Notes under the pieces: generated by a model
Database searches by the model: none
The model's input: the letters and a program-made list of their open reading frames with translations, nothing else
What the model was told of the DNA's origin: nothing
Position numbers and translations under genes: made by a program
From: Nordella sp. HKS 07
GTDB taxonomy: Bacteria > Pseudomonadota > Alphaproteobacteria > Rhizobiales > Aestuariivirgaceae
DNA length: 64,000 bases
Direction: 5' to 3'
Assembly (NCBI RefSeq): GCF_011046735.1
Contig: NZ_CP049258.1
Location: forward strand, 2,622,001-2,686,000
In this document: one piece after another, positions 1-8,201 of the stretch
Layout: each line of letters starts with the position of its first letter
How positions within the stretch are numbered: the first letter of the stretch is position 1

Positions 1-615
1 GTCGATGGCCGCGATGCCGAGCTCGCGCACATCTACACCGGCCTTGGCGTTGCGCGCCACGGTGAGGGCCAGAAGATTGGCTTCCGAGCCGCCGGTGGTC
101 AGGGTGCCGCTGGCGGAAGCGGGAAAGCCCATCATCTCCTTGCACCAGCTCACCACCTGCTGGTCCAGGAGTGCCGCGGCATGATTGCCGCCGCCCAGAT
201 TGGAACCTTGTATGGCGGCGAGGAAGTCGCCAAGCGCGCCGGTGTAATTGCCCGCCCCCATATACCAGGACCAGAAGCGCGGATGGTTGTTGCCCATCGG
301 ATAGGGCATCAGTTTCTCCGTCACGTCGCGATAGATGCCGGCGATCCCGGCGGGCTTGCGCGGCAAAGGCGAGGTGAAGAACGCCTTCACTTCCGCCGGC
401 ATGCTCCGCCAGCTGGGGCGGTCGCGAATGTCGCGCAGATAGGCGATCGAATCGTCGACGATCTCGTGCGACAGCGCCTTGAGCGCGCCCCAGTCCTGCG
501 GATCGAGTGTCTCCTCGGCGATCTCGCTTTGCGGGTTGCCTGACAGTCCCATCTTCATGTCCGTGGGCGCGGCGGCGAGGCTCATTCTCATTTGCTGCGC
601 TGTGATACCGGCCAT
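1..615 (-). CDS. PLP-dependent group II decarboxylase (aromatic-L-amino-acid decarboxylase family), N-terminal part
   Basis: The gene runs off the left edge; the first 205 codons are present and in frame to base 1. The reading frame shows HPRFWSWYMGAGN near residue 100 and TTGGSEANLLAL near residue 180, the latter being the family's substrate/cofactor loop (T-x-GGSEANL-x-AL). These enzymes remove CO2 from amino acids such as DOPA, tryptophan or tyrosine using pyridoxal phosphate in the cytoplasm. The PLP-binding lysine lies beyond the window, so activity cannot be judged. The ATG at 613-615 is preceded by GGAG. The family assignment is firm; the substrate is unknown. Confidence 0.85.
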   Translation of the reverse strand, partial: MAGITAQQMRMSLAAAPTDMKMGLSGNPQSEIAEETLDPQDWGALKALSHEIVDDSIAYLRDIRDRPSWRSMPAEVKAFFTSPLPRKPAGIAGIYRDVTEKLMPYPMGNNHPRFWSWYMGAGNYTGALGDFLAAIQGSNLGGGNHAAALLDQQVVSWCKEMMGFPASASGTLTTGGSEANLLALTVARNAKAGVDVRELGIAAID

Positions 616-758
616 TATACACTCCAATTCAACGATTAGCCCTCGTCATCAAGATGTAGGAATAGAATGAGGGTGCAGGCGTTGGAGCAAGCGTGGAAAC
701 GCTCGTGGAATTTACGGTGTCCGGCGCATCGGGGTGGAGTAGCGCATAATCTCTCAAC

Positions 759-875
759 ACCCCTCATGCTGAGGTGCTTCGCCGAAGGCGAAGCCTCGAA
801 GCATCCAACAGGATAGAGTGAGAATGCCGCAGAAGACCCTTCGAGGGCCGCTTCGCGGCCACCTCAGGGTGAGGG
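759..875. repeat. Dispersed palindromic repeat, family A, copy 1
   Basis: The element opens with CCCTCATGCTGAGGTGC and closes with ACCTCAGGGTGAGGG. Inside are short hairpins (CGCCGAAGGCG and GGCCGCTTCGCGGCC) and the phrase CTCGAAGCATCC. Close relatives lie at 13291-13405 and 27056-27183, always between genes. Short repeats of this kind are common in Rhizobiales genomes. Here it fills most of the gap between the decarboxylase start and the OmpA-like gene end. It could form a strong RNA hairpin and serve as a terminator, but that is inference. Confidence 0.8.
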
Positions 876-898
876 AAAACACTCACCCCCGCCTCGTC

Positions 899-1426
899 TC
901 AGAACGCTGCAGCCTCCTGCAGATTGGTGACGACGCGCCGGTTCTGCGACTTGCACTCGATTTCGGGACAATCCTCGCCGATCTTCTCGCGGCCATAGCC
1001 CTTGGCCTGCAGTCGCTCGCGCGCGATCCCCCGCGAAACGAGATAGTCACGCACCGCATCGGCGCGTTTCTGCGACAGGGACTGTTGCGCGGTGGCTGAT
1101 CCCGGATCGTCCGCCGAGCCCTGCAGCTTCACTTTCCACTGCGGATACTGGCTCAGCCATTCCGCCTGCTTGTCGAGCGTCACCCGCGCGGTGTCGTCGA
1201 GGGCGGCCGAGCTTTGCTTGAAGAAGGTGCGGCGGCCGACATTGACCATGAAATCTTCTTCGCTGCCGGGCGTCACATTGATGCCGCCCGCCACCGGCGC
1301 GTTGGTTCCCGATGTCGGACCGGTGAACGTGCTGCCGCCGCGGTCGCCCGAGCTTGTGCAGCCGCTGAGCAGAAGCAGGAGGGCCAGCGCCGCTGCCGTG
1401 CTCGAATATCCTATGCCTGTTTTCAT
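899..1426 (-). CDS. OmpA/Pal-like outer-membrane lipoprotein
   Basis: This 175-residue protein starts with a lipoprotein signal: a hydrophobic stretch of about ten residues and an LSGC lipobox, giving Cys23 as the lipidated residue. A low-complexity Gly/Ser/Thr linker follows. Residues 62-170 form an OmpA C-terminal domain, with LSQKRADAVRDYLVSRGI followed by the KSQNRRV signature that contacts peptidoglycan. The domain tethers the outer membrane to the cell wall. Length and layout resemble Pal, but no tol genes are nearby, so it is probably a Pal paralogue. It lies 21 bases downstream of the L,D-transpeptidase gene on the same strand, suggesting a two-gene cell-envelope unit. Confidence 0.88.
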   Translation of the reverse strand: MKTGIGYSSTAAALALLLLLSGCTSSGDRGGSTFTGPTSGTNAPVAGGINVTPGSEEDFMVNVGRRTFFKQSSAALDDTARVTLDKQAEWLSQYPQWKVKLQGSADDPGSATAQQSLSQKRADAVRDYLVSRGIARERLQAKGYGREKIGEDCPEIECKSQNRRVVTNLQEAAAF

Positions 1427-1447
1427 CGCCTGTTGCGCTCTTCAGGT

Positions 1448-2137
1448 TTAATCCGGCGGCTGCGTGTCGACCGGCGCGCTTTCATCGATGACAGGCGCGC
1501 CCAGATTCTTGATGACGAGGACGCGTGTACCGATCGGGCAACGCTGATAGAGGTCGATGACGTCCTCGGGGAACATGCGGACGCAGCCGGACGAAACATT
1601 CGAGCCGATCGACCAGGGTTCGGTCGTGCCATGCAGGCGATAGCCGAGATCGTTGCCGTTCCGGTACAAATACAGCGCCCGCGGCCCGAGCGGGTTGTCC
1701 GGACCGCCTTCCATGGATTCGGGCAGTTCAGGCTGGCGCTTGCGCATCTCCGGCGGCGGTACCCAGCGCGGCCACAGCGACTTGCGGTCGATGCGGGCGC
1801 GGCCATACCAGCGGAAGCCGTCGCGGCCCACGCCGACGCCATAGCGCAGCGCCGTCTGGTTCTCGAAGACGACATAGAGAAAATGATTGGCGGTATCGAT
1901 CACCACGCTGCCTTGCGGCTCGGTGCTGTAATATTGCACCAGCTGCCGGCGCCAATGCGTCTTGATCTTCTTCCAGTTGGTCAGGCGGTATGTGTGCCCA
2001 TTGTCTTGCGCCGTGCCGGCGAAATAGGTCAGCGCCGATTTGCTGTAGGTCTTCGAATAGCCAAAAGCGTCGCCGGCCAGGCTGGCGGTGCCGAGCGCGG
2101 CCGCGCCGGCGAGCAGATTTCTGCGGGTCAATGACAT
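1448..2137 (-). CDS. Tat-exported L,D-transpeptidase (YkuD family)
   Basis: The N-terminus MSLTRRNLLAGAAALGTASL is a twin-arginine-like export signal, ending near AGDAFG at residue 26. The YkuD catalytic motif is intact: HGTTEPWSIG starts at His169, and SSGCVRM places the nucleophilic cysteine at residue 185. Such enzymes make 3-3 crosslinks in peptidoglycan or attach outer-membrane proteins to it through a periplasmic thioester intermediate. The 229-residue length is normal for the small single-domain alphaproteobacterial members. It is followed directly by the OmpA-like lipoprotein gene, a plausible functional partner at the cell wall. Confidence 0.92.
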   Translation of the reverse strand: MSLTRRNLLAGAAALGTASLAGDAFGYSKTYSKSALTYFAGTAQDNGHTYRLTNWKKIKTHWRRQLVQYYSTEPQGSVVIDTANHFLYVVFENQTALRYGVGVGRDGFRWYGRARIDRKSLWPRWVPPPEMRKRQPELPESMEGGPDNPLGPRALYLYRNGNDLGYRLHGTTEPWSIGSNVSSGCVRMFPEDVIDLYQRCPIGTRVLVIKNLGAPVIDESAPVDTQPPD

Positions 2138-2224
2138 GCCGGAATCCCGTGTCGCTCCCTCTGACCGCCCAGTCTACATGATCGGAAGAACTTGCCAAGA
2201 CGGGCCGAAATGGCCCCCGCGCTC

Positions 2225-3961
2225 TCAGTAGATCGCGGGCTCGCCGACGGCCGCGCCGAACCCGGTTTCGAGGAAGTCGAAATCGCAGCCTCTATGCGCC
2301 TGAGTCATATGTCGGGCGGCGAGCCAGCCGAAACCGCGCTCATAACGGGGTGGCGGCGGCGACCATTCCGACCGCCGCTGCGCCAGTGCCGCCTCCGGCA
2401 CTTCGAGCGCGATCGCCCGGCGCGCCACATCGACCGAAATGATGTCGCCGTTCTTCACCAGCGCCAGGGTGCCGCCGATATAAGCCTCGGGCGAGACATG
2501 CAGGACGCAGGCGCCGTAGCTCGTGCCCGACATGCGCGCATCGGAAACGCGCAGCATGTCGCGGATGCCGGCCTTGATCAGCTTCCTGGGGATCGGCAGC
2601 ATGCCCCATTCCGGCATGCCCGGCCCGCCCAGCGGTCCGGCATTCTTCAGCACCATCACATGATCGGGCGTCACATCGAGATCGTCGCGATCGATCTGGG
2701 CTTTCATCTCGGCATAGCATTCGAAGACGATCGCCGGTCCGCGATGTTTGAGAAAGCGCTTCTCGGCGGCGGCGGGCTTCATCACGCAGCCATTGGGCGC
2801 CAGATTGCCGCGCAGCACCGCGGTGGCGCCTTCGCCATATATCGGCCGGTCGAGCGGACGGATCACGTCTTCATCATATATGGCGGCTGTCTCGGCGGTT
2901 TCGATGATCGGCCGGCCGGTGACGGTGATCGCCGTGGCGTGGAAATGCGGCACGAGGCGTTTCAGGATGGCCCTGAGGCCCCCGGCATAGAAGAAATCCT
3001 CCATCAGATAAGTCGAGCCCGACGGCCTGATATTGGCGATCACCGGTATGCGCCGCGAAATGGCGTCGAAATCATCGAGGCCATAGGAGATGCCGGCACG
3101 GCCCGCCATGGCGATGGCATGGATGATGGCGTTGGTCGATCCACCGATCGCCATCTGCACCATCGTCGCATGATCGAAAGCTTCGCGGGTCAGGATCTTG
3201 TCGGGCGTCCGGTCTTCCCACACCATTTCGACGGCGCGGCGGCCGGACGCGGCGGCCATGTTTTGATGCGATGAATCGGCGGCAGGGATGGAACTCGCGC
3301 CGGGAAGTGTCATGCCCAGGGCCTCGGCATAGGCGGTCATGGTGCTTGCCGTGCCCATGGTCATGCAATGCCCGTAGGAGCGCGCGATGCCGCCTTCGAT
3401 GCCGGCCCATTCCGCATCGCTGATATTGCCGGCGCGCCGCTCGTCCCAATATTTCCAGCTGTCGGAGCCTGAGCCCAGCACTTCGCCCCGCCAATGGCCA
3501 CGCAGCATCGGGCCGGCCGGCACGAAAATCGCCGGCAGGCCGGCCGACGTCGCGCCCATGATCAAAGCGGGCGTGGTCTTGTCGCAACCGCCCATCAGCA
3601 CCACGCCGTCGATCGGGTGACTGCGGATCAGTTCCTCGCATTCCATCGCCAGCAGATTGCGATAGAGCATGGTCGTCGGCTTGACGAAAGGCTCGCTCAG
3701 GCTGAGCGCCGGCAGTTCGATCGGCATGCCCCCCGCCTGCAGGACGCCGCGCTTGACCCATTGCACCCGGTCGGGGAAATGCGCATGGCATTGATTGATA
3801 TCGGACCAGGTGTTGATGATGCCGATGATCGGCCGGTTCCAATCGTCCTGGTCATAGCCCATCTGGCGCGCCCGCGAGCGATGGCCGAAAGCGCGCAGAT
3901 CATCGACGCTGAACCAGCGCCGGCTGCGCAGCTCCGCGAGTTTCTTGGACCGATCCATCAT
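2225..3961 (-). CDS. IlvD/Edd-family sugar-acid dehydratase (L-arabinonate dehydratase-like)
   Basis: The 578-residue protein has the three [2Fe-2S] cluster cysteines of the sugar-acid branch of the IlvD/Edd family: Cys58 in NQCHAHF, Cys126 in GGCDKTTPALIMGA and Cys199 in GHCMTMGTAS. Their spacing and the total length match characterised L-arabinonate/D-galactonate dehydratases rather than branched-chain IlvD, which is somewhat longer. The expected reaction turns a sugar acid into its 2-keto-3-deoxy acid in the cytosol. It sits 16 bases downstream of the Lrp regulator gene on the same strand. Nothing adjacent identifies the exact sugar; MMDR offers two adjacent start codons. Confidence 0.88.
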   Translation of the reverse strand: MMDRSKKLAELRSRRWFSVDDLRAFGHRSRARQMGYDQDDWNRPIIGIINTWSDINQCHAHFPDRVQWVKRGVLQAGGMPIELPALSLSEPFVKPTTMLYRNLLAMECEELIRSHPIDGVVLMGGCDKTTPALIMGATSAGLPAIFVPAGPMLRGHWRGEVLGSGSDSWKYWDERRAGNISDAEWAGIEGGIARSYGHCMTMGTASTMTAYAEALGMTLPGASSIPAADSSHQNMAAASGRRAVEMVWEDRTPDKILTREAFDHATMVQMAIGGSTNAIIHAIAMAGRAGISYGLDDFDAISRRIPVIANIRPSGSTYLMEDFFYAGGLRAILKRLVPHFHATAITVTGRPIIETAETAAIYDEDVIRPLDRPIYGEGATAVLRGNLAPNGCVMKPAAAEKRFLKHRGPAIVFECYAEMKAQIDRDDLDVTPDHVMVLKNAGPLGGPGMPEWGMLPIPRKLIKAGIRDMLRVSDARMSGTSYGACVLHVSPEAYIGGTLALVKNGDIISVDVARRAIALEVPEAALAQRRSEWSPPPPRYERGFGWLAARHMTQAHRGCDFDFLETGFGAAVGEPAIY

Positions 3962-3977
3962 CCGTTCCTTTCCAGCG

Positions 3978-4439
3978 TCACTTCACCGGCAGCGCATGCG
4001 AGCGCTTCACCTCGCCGAGCGCGAAGCTCGATTCGATCGAGGCGACGCCGTCGAGCCGCGTGAGCTTCTCTTTGAGAAAGCGCTCATAGGCCTCGAGGTC
4101 GCTCACCACGATGCGCATCAGATAATCACGCTGCCCGGTCATGAGGAAGCAGTCGACCACTTCCGGCCAGCGCGAGATCGCCTGGGCGAAGCGGTCGAGT
4201 TCCTCCTCGCGCTGGCGCTCGAGCTTGACGGAGGCGAAAACGCTGATCGGCAGGCCGACCTTGGCGGGATCGATGACCGCCGCATATCCCTTGATGATGC
4301 CGGCCTTCTCCAGATTGCGCACGCGCCTGGCGCAAGGCGAGGCCGAGAGTCCGACCTTGTCGGCAAGTTCCTGCACCGGCATGCGCCCGTCCATCTGCAA
4401 AGCGCGCACGATCCTAAGGTCGATATCATCCAATTTCAT
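3978..4439 (-). CDS. Lrp/AsnC-family transcriptional regulator
   Basis: This 153-residue protein has the standard layout. An N-terminal helix-turn-helix spans about residues 2-60 (VQELADKVGLSASPCARRVR is the recognition part), and a C-terminal RAM/AsnC ligand-binding domain follows, with the usual VDCFLMTGQRDYLMRIV strand. Members respond to amino acids and often control a divergent gene. Here it faces the AceE-like gene across about 130 bases and may control it, and it may be co-transcribed with the dehydratase. The ligand cannot be predicted. Confidence 0.92.
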   Translation of the reverse strand: MKLDDIDLRIVRALQMDGRMPVQELADKVGLSASPCARRVRNLEKAGIIKGYAAVIDPAKVGLPISVFASVKLERQREEELDRFAQAISRWPEVVDCFLMTGQRDYLMRIVVSDLEAYERFLKEKLTRLDGVASIESSFALGEVKRSHALPVK

Positions 4440-4503
4440 TCTTGCCTGTTTCTGCTAGGATGGAGAGAGCTGTTGATGGATATCGCCAATATGAGCTGTT
4501 GGA

Positions 4504-4548
4504 CAAGCTGAAATTGGTAAAACACTGTGCGTCAGTTTTGTTAGCTTG
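4504..4548. promoter_or_regulatory. Inverted-repeat region between the Lrp regulator and the AceE-like gene, candidate operator
   Basis: Two nested inverted arms are visible: CAAGCT (4504-4509) with AGCTTG (4543-4548), and AAAAC (4519-4523) with GTTTT (4535-4539). The stretch is AT-rich compared with its surroundings and lies about 22 bases before the start codon of the rightward gene. This position suits an operator for the divergent Lrp-family regulator. The arms are short, so the call is tentative. Confidence 0.4.
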
Positions 4549-4570
4549 AAGCCCCCTTCCGGAGCTGACG

Positions 4571-6967
4571 ATGACCGATCCCCGCTTAGCCCTTTTGTCC
4601 GATCTCGAGCGCAAGGTCCTCTGGCTCTCCACCTGGACCATTCACAATGCCAATAATATCCGCTCCAAGTCCGACGGCTTGAAGATCGGCGGCCACCAGG
4701 CCTCTTCCGCCTCGCTCGCCACCATCATGACGGCGCTCTATTTCGCGGTGCTGAAGCCGGAAGACCGTGTCGCCGTCAAGCCGCATGCGAGCCCGATCTT
4801 CCACGCCATCCAGTATCTCTTCGGCAACCAGACGCGCGAGAAGCTGGAAGCCTTCCGCGCCTGGCATGGCGCCCAGTCCTATCCGTCCCGCACCAAGGAC
4901 GTGGACGATGTCGACTTCTCGACCGGCTCGGTGGGCCTGGGTGTCGCGCAAACGCTCTTCTCGTCCCTGGTGCAGGACTATGTGCGCGCCAAGGGCTGGG
5001 CGGCCGAGCGTCCCGAAGGGCGCATGGTGGCGCTGATCGGCGATGCCGAGATGGATGAAGGCAATATCTTCGAGGCGCTGCTCGAAGGCTGGAAACATGG
5101 CCTGCGCAACACCTGGTGGATCGTCGACTACAACCGGCAGAGTCTCGACGCGGTGGTGCGCGAGGGTCTGTGGCAGCGATTCGAATCGATCTTCCGCAAT
5201 TTCGGCTGGGATGTCGTCATCCTCAAATATGGCCGGCTTCTGGACGAGGCTTTCGCGGAGCCGGGCGGCGAGCGCCTGCGCGCCTGGATCGATGCCTGTC
5301 CCAATCAGCTTTATTCGGCGCTGACCTTCCAGGGCGGTGCCGCCTGGCGCAAGCGATTGCTCGACGATATCGGCGATCAGGGGCCGCTCTCGCAATTGAT
5401 CGAGCGGCGTTCCGATGCCGACCTGGCACGCCTCATGACCAATCTCGGCGGCCATGACCTGCCCTCGCTGCTCGAGGCTTTCGCGGCGGCGCAGACGCAC
5501 GACCGGCCGGTCTGCTTCATCTCTTATACGATCAAGGGCTTCGGCCTGCCGCTCGCCGGCCACAAGGACAATCATGCCGGGCTGATGACGACGGCGCAGA
5601 CGGAAGCCTTGCGCGAAACGATGCAGGTCAGGCCCGGCCATGAATGGGAGCCCTTTGAAGGTCTGGCGACACCGGTTCCGGCTCTCGAGTATTTTCTCAA
5701 AGAGGCGCCGTTCAATCGCAAGGGTACGCGCCGTTTCGTGAGCCCGCGCATCGAGGTGCCGGCCGAGATCACGACGGCGCAGCCCGCCACCACCTCGACG
5801 CAAGCGGGCTTCGGCCAGCTTCTGAACGAGATCGGCAAGAGCGACAGCGATCTGGCGCGTCGCATCGTCACCACCTCGCCCGATGTGACGGTGTCGACCA
5901 ATCTCGGCGCCTGGGTCAACCGGCGCGGCCTCTTCGCGCGCACCGAGATGGCCGACACCTTCAAGAAGGAGCGCATCGCCTCGACCTTCGCCTGGGAGTT
6001 CTCGCCGCAAGGCCAGCATTTCGAGCTCGGTATCGCGGAAATGAACCTCTTCATCATGCTGTCGGCATTGGGCCTCTCGCATTCGATCAATGGCGAGAGA
6101 CTCATCCCCGTCGGCACGCTTTATGATCCCTTCATCGAGCGCGGCCTCGATGCCTTGAACTATGCCTGCTACCAGGATGCGCGCTTCATACTCGCCGCCA
6201 CGCCGTCGGGTATCACGCTGGCGCCGGAAGGCGGCGCCCATCAGTCGATCGCGACGCCTTTGATCGGCATGGCGCAGGACGGGCTCGCCAGTTTCGAACC
6301 GGCCTTCGTCGATGAGCTGGCGGTGATCCTGCGTTTCGCCTTCGATTATGTCCAGCGCTCGGGGGAGGCGGAGGTCGACGAGACGACGTGGCTGCGTGAT
6401 GCGGTGGGTGGCTCGATCTATCTGCGCCTGTCGACAAGGCCCATCGAGCAGCCGACCCGCGCCATGACGCCCGAGCTCGCCGAGGGCATCGTCAATGGCG
6501 GCTATTGGATGCGCAAACCCGGCCCCAATGCGCAGGTCGTCGTCGCCTATACGGGCTGTCTGGCGCCGGAAGCCATTGAGGCGGTGGGCCTCATGGCCGA
6601 GGACCGTCGCGATGTCGGCCTCCTCGCCGTCACTTCGGCCGATCGGCTCAATGCCGGCTGGACGGCGGCGCAGCGCGCCCGCGAGCATGGCCTCGTCCAT
6701 GCGAAGAGCCATATCGAGCGTCTGCTCGCCGAGGTGCCATCGCATTGCCCGCTGGTCACGGTGATCGACGGCCATCCGGCGACGCTTGCCTGGCTCGGTG
6801 CCGTCCATGGCCACCGCACCCGCTCGCTGGGCGTGGAACATTTCGGCCAGACGGGCACGATCGCCGATCTTTACCGGCACTACGGCATCGATGTGAATGG
6901 CATCGTGGCGGCGGCCCAGGCCGTCTCGCCCGGCCGCCCGATCCGCCAGCTCAAGCTGATGAGCTGA
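4571..6967 (+). CDS. Stand-alone AceE-type pyruvate dehydrogenase E1-like (transketolase superfamily) enzyme
   Basis: The 798-residue protein is a homodimeric-type thiamine-diphosphate 2-oxoacid dehydrogenase E1. GDAEMDEGNIFEALLEG begins at residue 157 and ends about 30 residues later in DYNRQ, the equivalent of the GDG...N cofactor motif. The AceE landmarks GGHQASSASLATIMTAL and VGLGVAQ are also present, as are transketolase-type pyrimidine and C-terminal domains. E. coli AceE is 887 residues, so this is a shorter relative. No E2 or E3 subunit gene is in the window, which suggests either a role separate from the main complex or subunits supplied from elsewhere. The divergent Lrp regulator may control it. 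Confidence 0.8.
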   Translation: MTDPRLALLSDLERKVLWLSTWTIHNANNIRSKSDGLKIGGHQASSASLATIMTALYFAVLKPEDRVAVKPHASPIFHAIQYLFGNQTREKLEAFRAWHGAQSYPSRTKDVDDVDFSTGSVGLGVAQTLFSSLVQDYVRAKGWAAERPEGRMVALIGDAEMDEGNIFEALLEGWKHGLRNTWWIVDYNRQSLDAVVREGLWQRFESIFRNFGWDVVILKYGRLLDEAFAEPGGERLRAWIDACPNQLYSALTFQGGAAWRKRLLDDIGDQGPLSQLIERRSDADLARLMTNLGGHDLPSLLEAFAAAQTHDRPVCFISYTIKGFGLPLAGHKDNHAGLMTTAQTEALRETMQVRPGHEWEPFEGLATPVPALEYFLKEAPFNRKGTRRFVSPRIEVPAEITTAQPATTSTQAGFGQLLNEIGKSDSDLARRIVTTSPDVTVSTNLGAWVNRRGLFARTEMADTFKKERIASTFAWEFSPQGQHFELGIAEMNLFIMLSALGLSHSINGERLIPVGTLYDPFIERGLDALNYACYQDARFILAATPSGITLAPEGGAHQSIATPLIGMAQDGLASFEPAFVDELAVILRFAFDYVQRSGEAEVDETTWLRDAVGGSIYLRLSTRPIEQPTRAMTPELAEGIVNGGYWMRKPGPNAQVVVAYTGCLAPEAIEAVGLMAEDRRDVGLLAVTSADRLNAGWTAAQRAREHGLVHAKSHIERLLAEVPSHCPLVTVIDGHPATLAWLGAVHGHRTRSLGVEHFGQTGTIADLYRHYGIDVNGIVAAAQAVSPGRPIRQLKLMS

Positions 6968-6973
6968 TCCCGT

Positions 6974-7078
6974 GGCGACTATGCGCCGCGCTACGCTTAC
7001 TACAGGGATCGCAACGTCGAGCGCTGCGTCAGTTCCGTGACACCGCTGCGCGGCGCAGTCATTGTGGTTGACGGCTGA
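6974..7078 (+). pseudogene. Possible C-terminal remnant of a small secreted protein gene
   Basis: Right after the AceE-like stop codon an open stretch reads GDYAPRYAYYRDRNVERC and runs 35 codons to a TGA. It has no convincing start codon or ribosome site and looks like the tail of a larger, truncated gene. It lies inside the segment bracketed by the two copies of the AceE-like 3' end, so it may have arrived with the esterase gene. The call rests on composition and frame alone. Confidence 0.3.
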
Positions 7079-7233
7079 ATTGGCGGGGATTGACGTTCCG
7101 TTTGGTGCGACACAGGTTAGAAATTATCAGCTTGTTAAGTTAACCCCGAGATTTTTCGAACTTCACTAAATTTACGACACATTGAATGACGATATCGCGC
7201 CCGGTTTCGGTCTAATCGGTGTGGAGATTCTCT

Positions 7234-8121
7234 TTGAAATTTCTCGTTGCTTTGGTTTCTTGTTTTTTTATGATTATGACCGGAGGCGCGTTAGCCGATG
7301 GTCGGCCCTACGAGTTGAAGGGCACACAGGTCTGGGCCGTTCCGGACCCTGTTTCCGGGCGGACCTACGAAATTTTCGTGAACCTCCCGGCCTCCTACGC
7401 GCAGAACCCTGACCGCAGCTATCCTGTTCTCTATGTGACAGATTCCGACTATGCCTTCCCCGTCGTCCGTAGCATCACCAATCGTGTTCGCGATGACGGC
7501 AGGGCGCTGGAAGATTTCATCCTTGTCGGTTTGTCCTATGCCGTAGGTGACAGCCCCATCTTCAGCCGTAATCGCGACTACACACCGACGCCAGCAGGAA
7601 CATCTACGAGCAGGAGCACAGGTCAGTCGTTCGTCCATGGGGAGGCTGAAGCCTATCGCATTTATCTTCAAAATCAGGTTCTGCCCTTTGTACAGAAGAA
7701 ATTTCGCACGGATCCTCAGCGCCTTATTCTGATGGGGCATTCCTATGGCGGGCTGTTCGGGGCGCATGTCCTGCTGACCGAGCCAACCATGTTCAGCGAC
7801 TATGTCCTCGGGAGCCCGTCATTCTGGTACGACAAGCGTTATATTTTCACGGCCGAGCAGCAATATGCCGCCGCAAATAGCGACCTTCCAGCCAACGTTT
7901 TCTTGTATATCGGTTCCTTTGAAACCGTCGGGAACAAGCCGCGCTATCGGAAAGAAATCGATATGGTCGGGGACATGCATAAATTCGCGAAGAAGCTTGA
8001 ATCGCGGAACTATCCGGGTTTGACTGTCGCAACGGACGTTGTTGACGGTGAGGATCACCTTACGGTTTTCCCATCCGGCTTCACGCGTGGCCTTCTAACG
8101 GTGCTGCCAGCGAAGCGCTAG
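7234..8121 (+). CDS. Exported alpha/beta-hydrolase esterase (esterase D / IroE-like family)
   Basis: The frame encodes a signal peptide (MKFLVALVSCFF..., cleavage after GGALA) and a hydrolase of the putative-esterase family. The nucleophile elbow is GHSYGG, with acid and histidine positions likely at DVVDGEDH near the C-terminus. I prefer the TTG start at 7234 because GGAG lies seven bases upstream; a GTG at 7219 in the same frame has no such site. Related proteins hydrolyse esters such as siderophore or S-formylglutathione-type substrates, but no siderophore genes are nearby. Base composition is clearly more AT-rich than the neighbours, and a second copy of the preceding gene's 3' end follows it, both pointing to acquisition by transfer. 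Confidence 0.8.
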   Translation: MKFLVALVSCFFMIMTGGALADGRPYELKGTQVWAVPDPVSGRTYEIFVNLPASYAQNPDRSYPVLYVTDSDYAFPVVRSITNRVRDDGRALEDFILVGLSYAVGDSPIFSRNRDYTPTPAGTSTSRSTGQSFVHGEAEAYRIYLQNQVLPFVQKKFRTDPQRLILMGHSYGGLFGAHVLLTEPTMFSDYVLGSPSFWYDKRYIFTAEQQYAAANSDLPANVFLYIGSFETVGNKPRYRKEIDMVGDMHKFAKKLESRNYPGLTVATDVVDGEDHLTVFPSGFTRGLLTVLPAKR

Positions 8122-8159
8122 GCCTCTCCAATCTTCCCCCTCTCCCGTCCGGCCTTGGG

Positions 8160-8195
8160 GGCCGCCCGATCCGTCGGCCTAAGCTGATGAGTTGA
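8160..8195 (+). pseudogene. Remnant of a second AceE-like gene 3' end
   Basis: This stretch encodes GRPIRRPKLMS followed by a stop codon, almost the same as the true C-terminus of the AceE-like enzyme (GRPIRQLKLMS and stop, ending at 6967). About 33 of 40 bases match. The differences include synonymous changes, so it looks like the tail of a diverged homologue rather than a recent copy. Together the two copies bracket the low-GC esterase segment. Confidence 0.6.
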
Positions 8196-8201
8196 GCGCG
8201 C

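Noticed and set aside
4586-6880. A very long open frame opposite the AceE-like gene
   Set aside because: It is a GC-rich shadow of the true gene: composition dominated by Arg, His, Gly and Ala, no recognisable domain, and it lies wholly on the other strand of a strongly supported gene.
7219-7233. GTG start for the esterase
   Set aside because: The TTG at 7234 has a well-spaced GGAG and gives a cleaner signal peptide.
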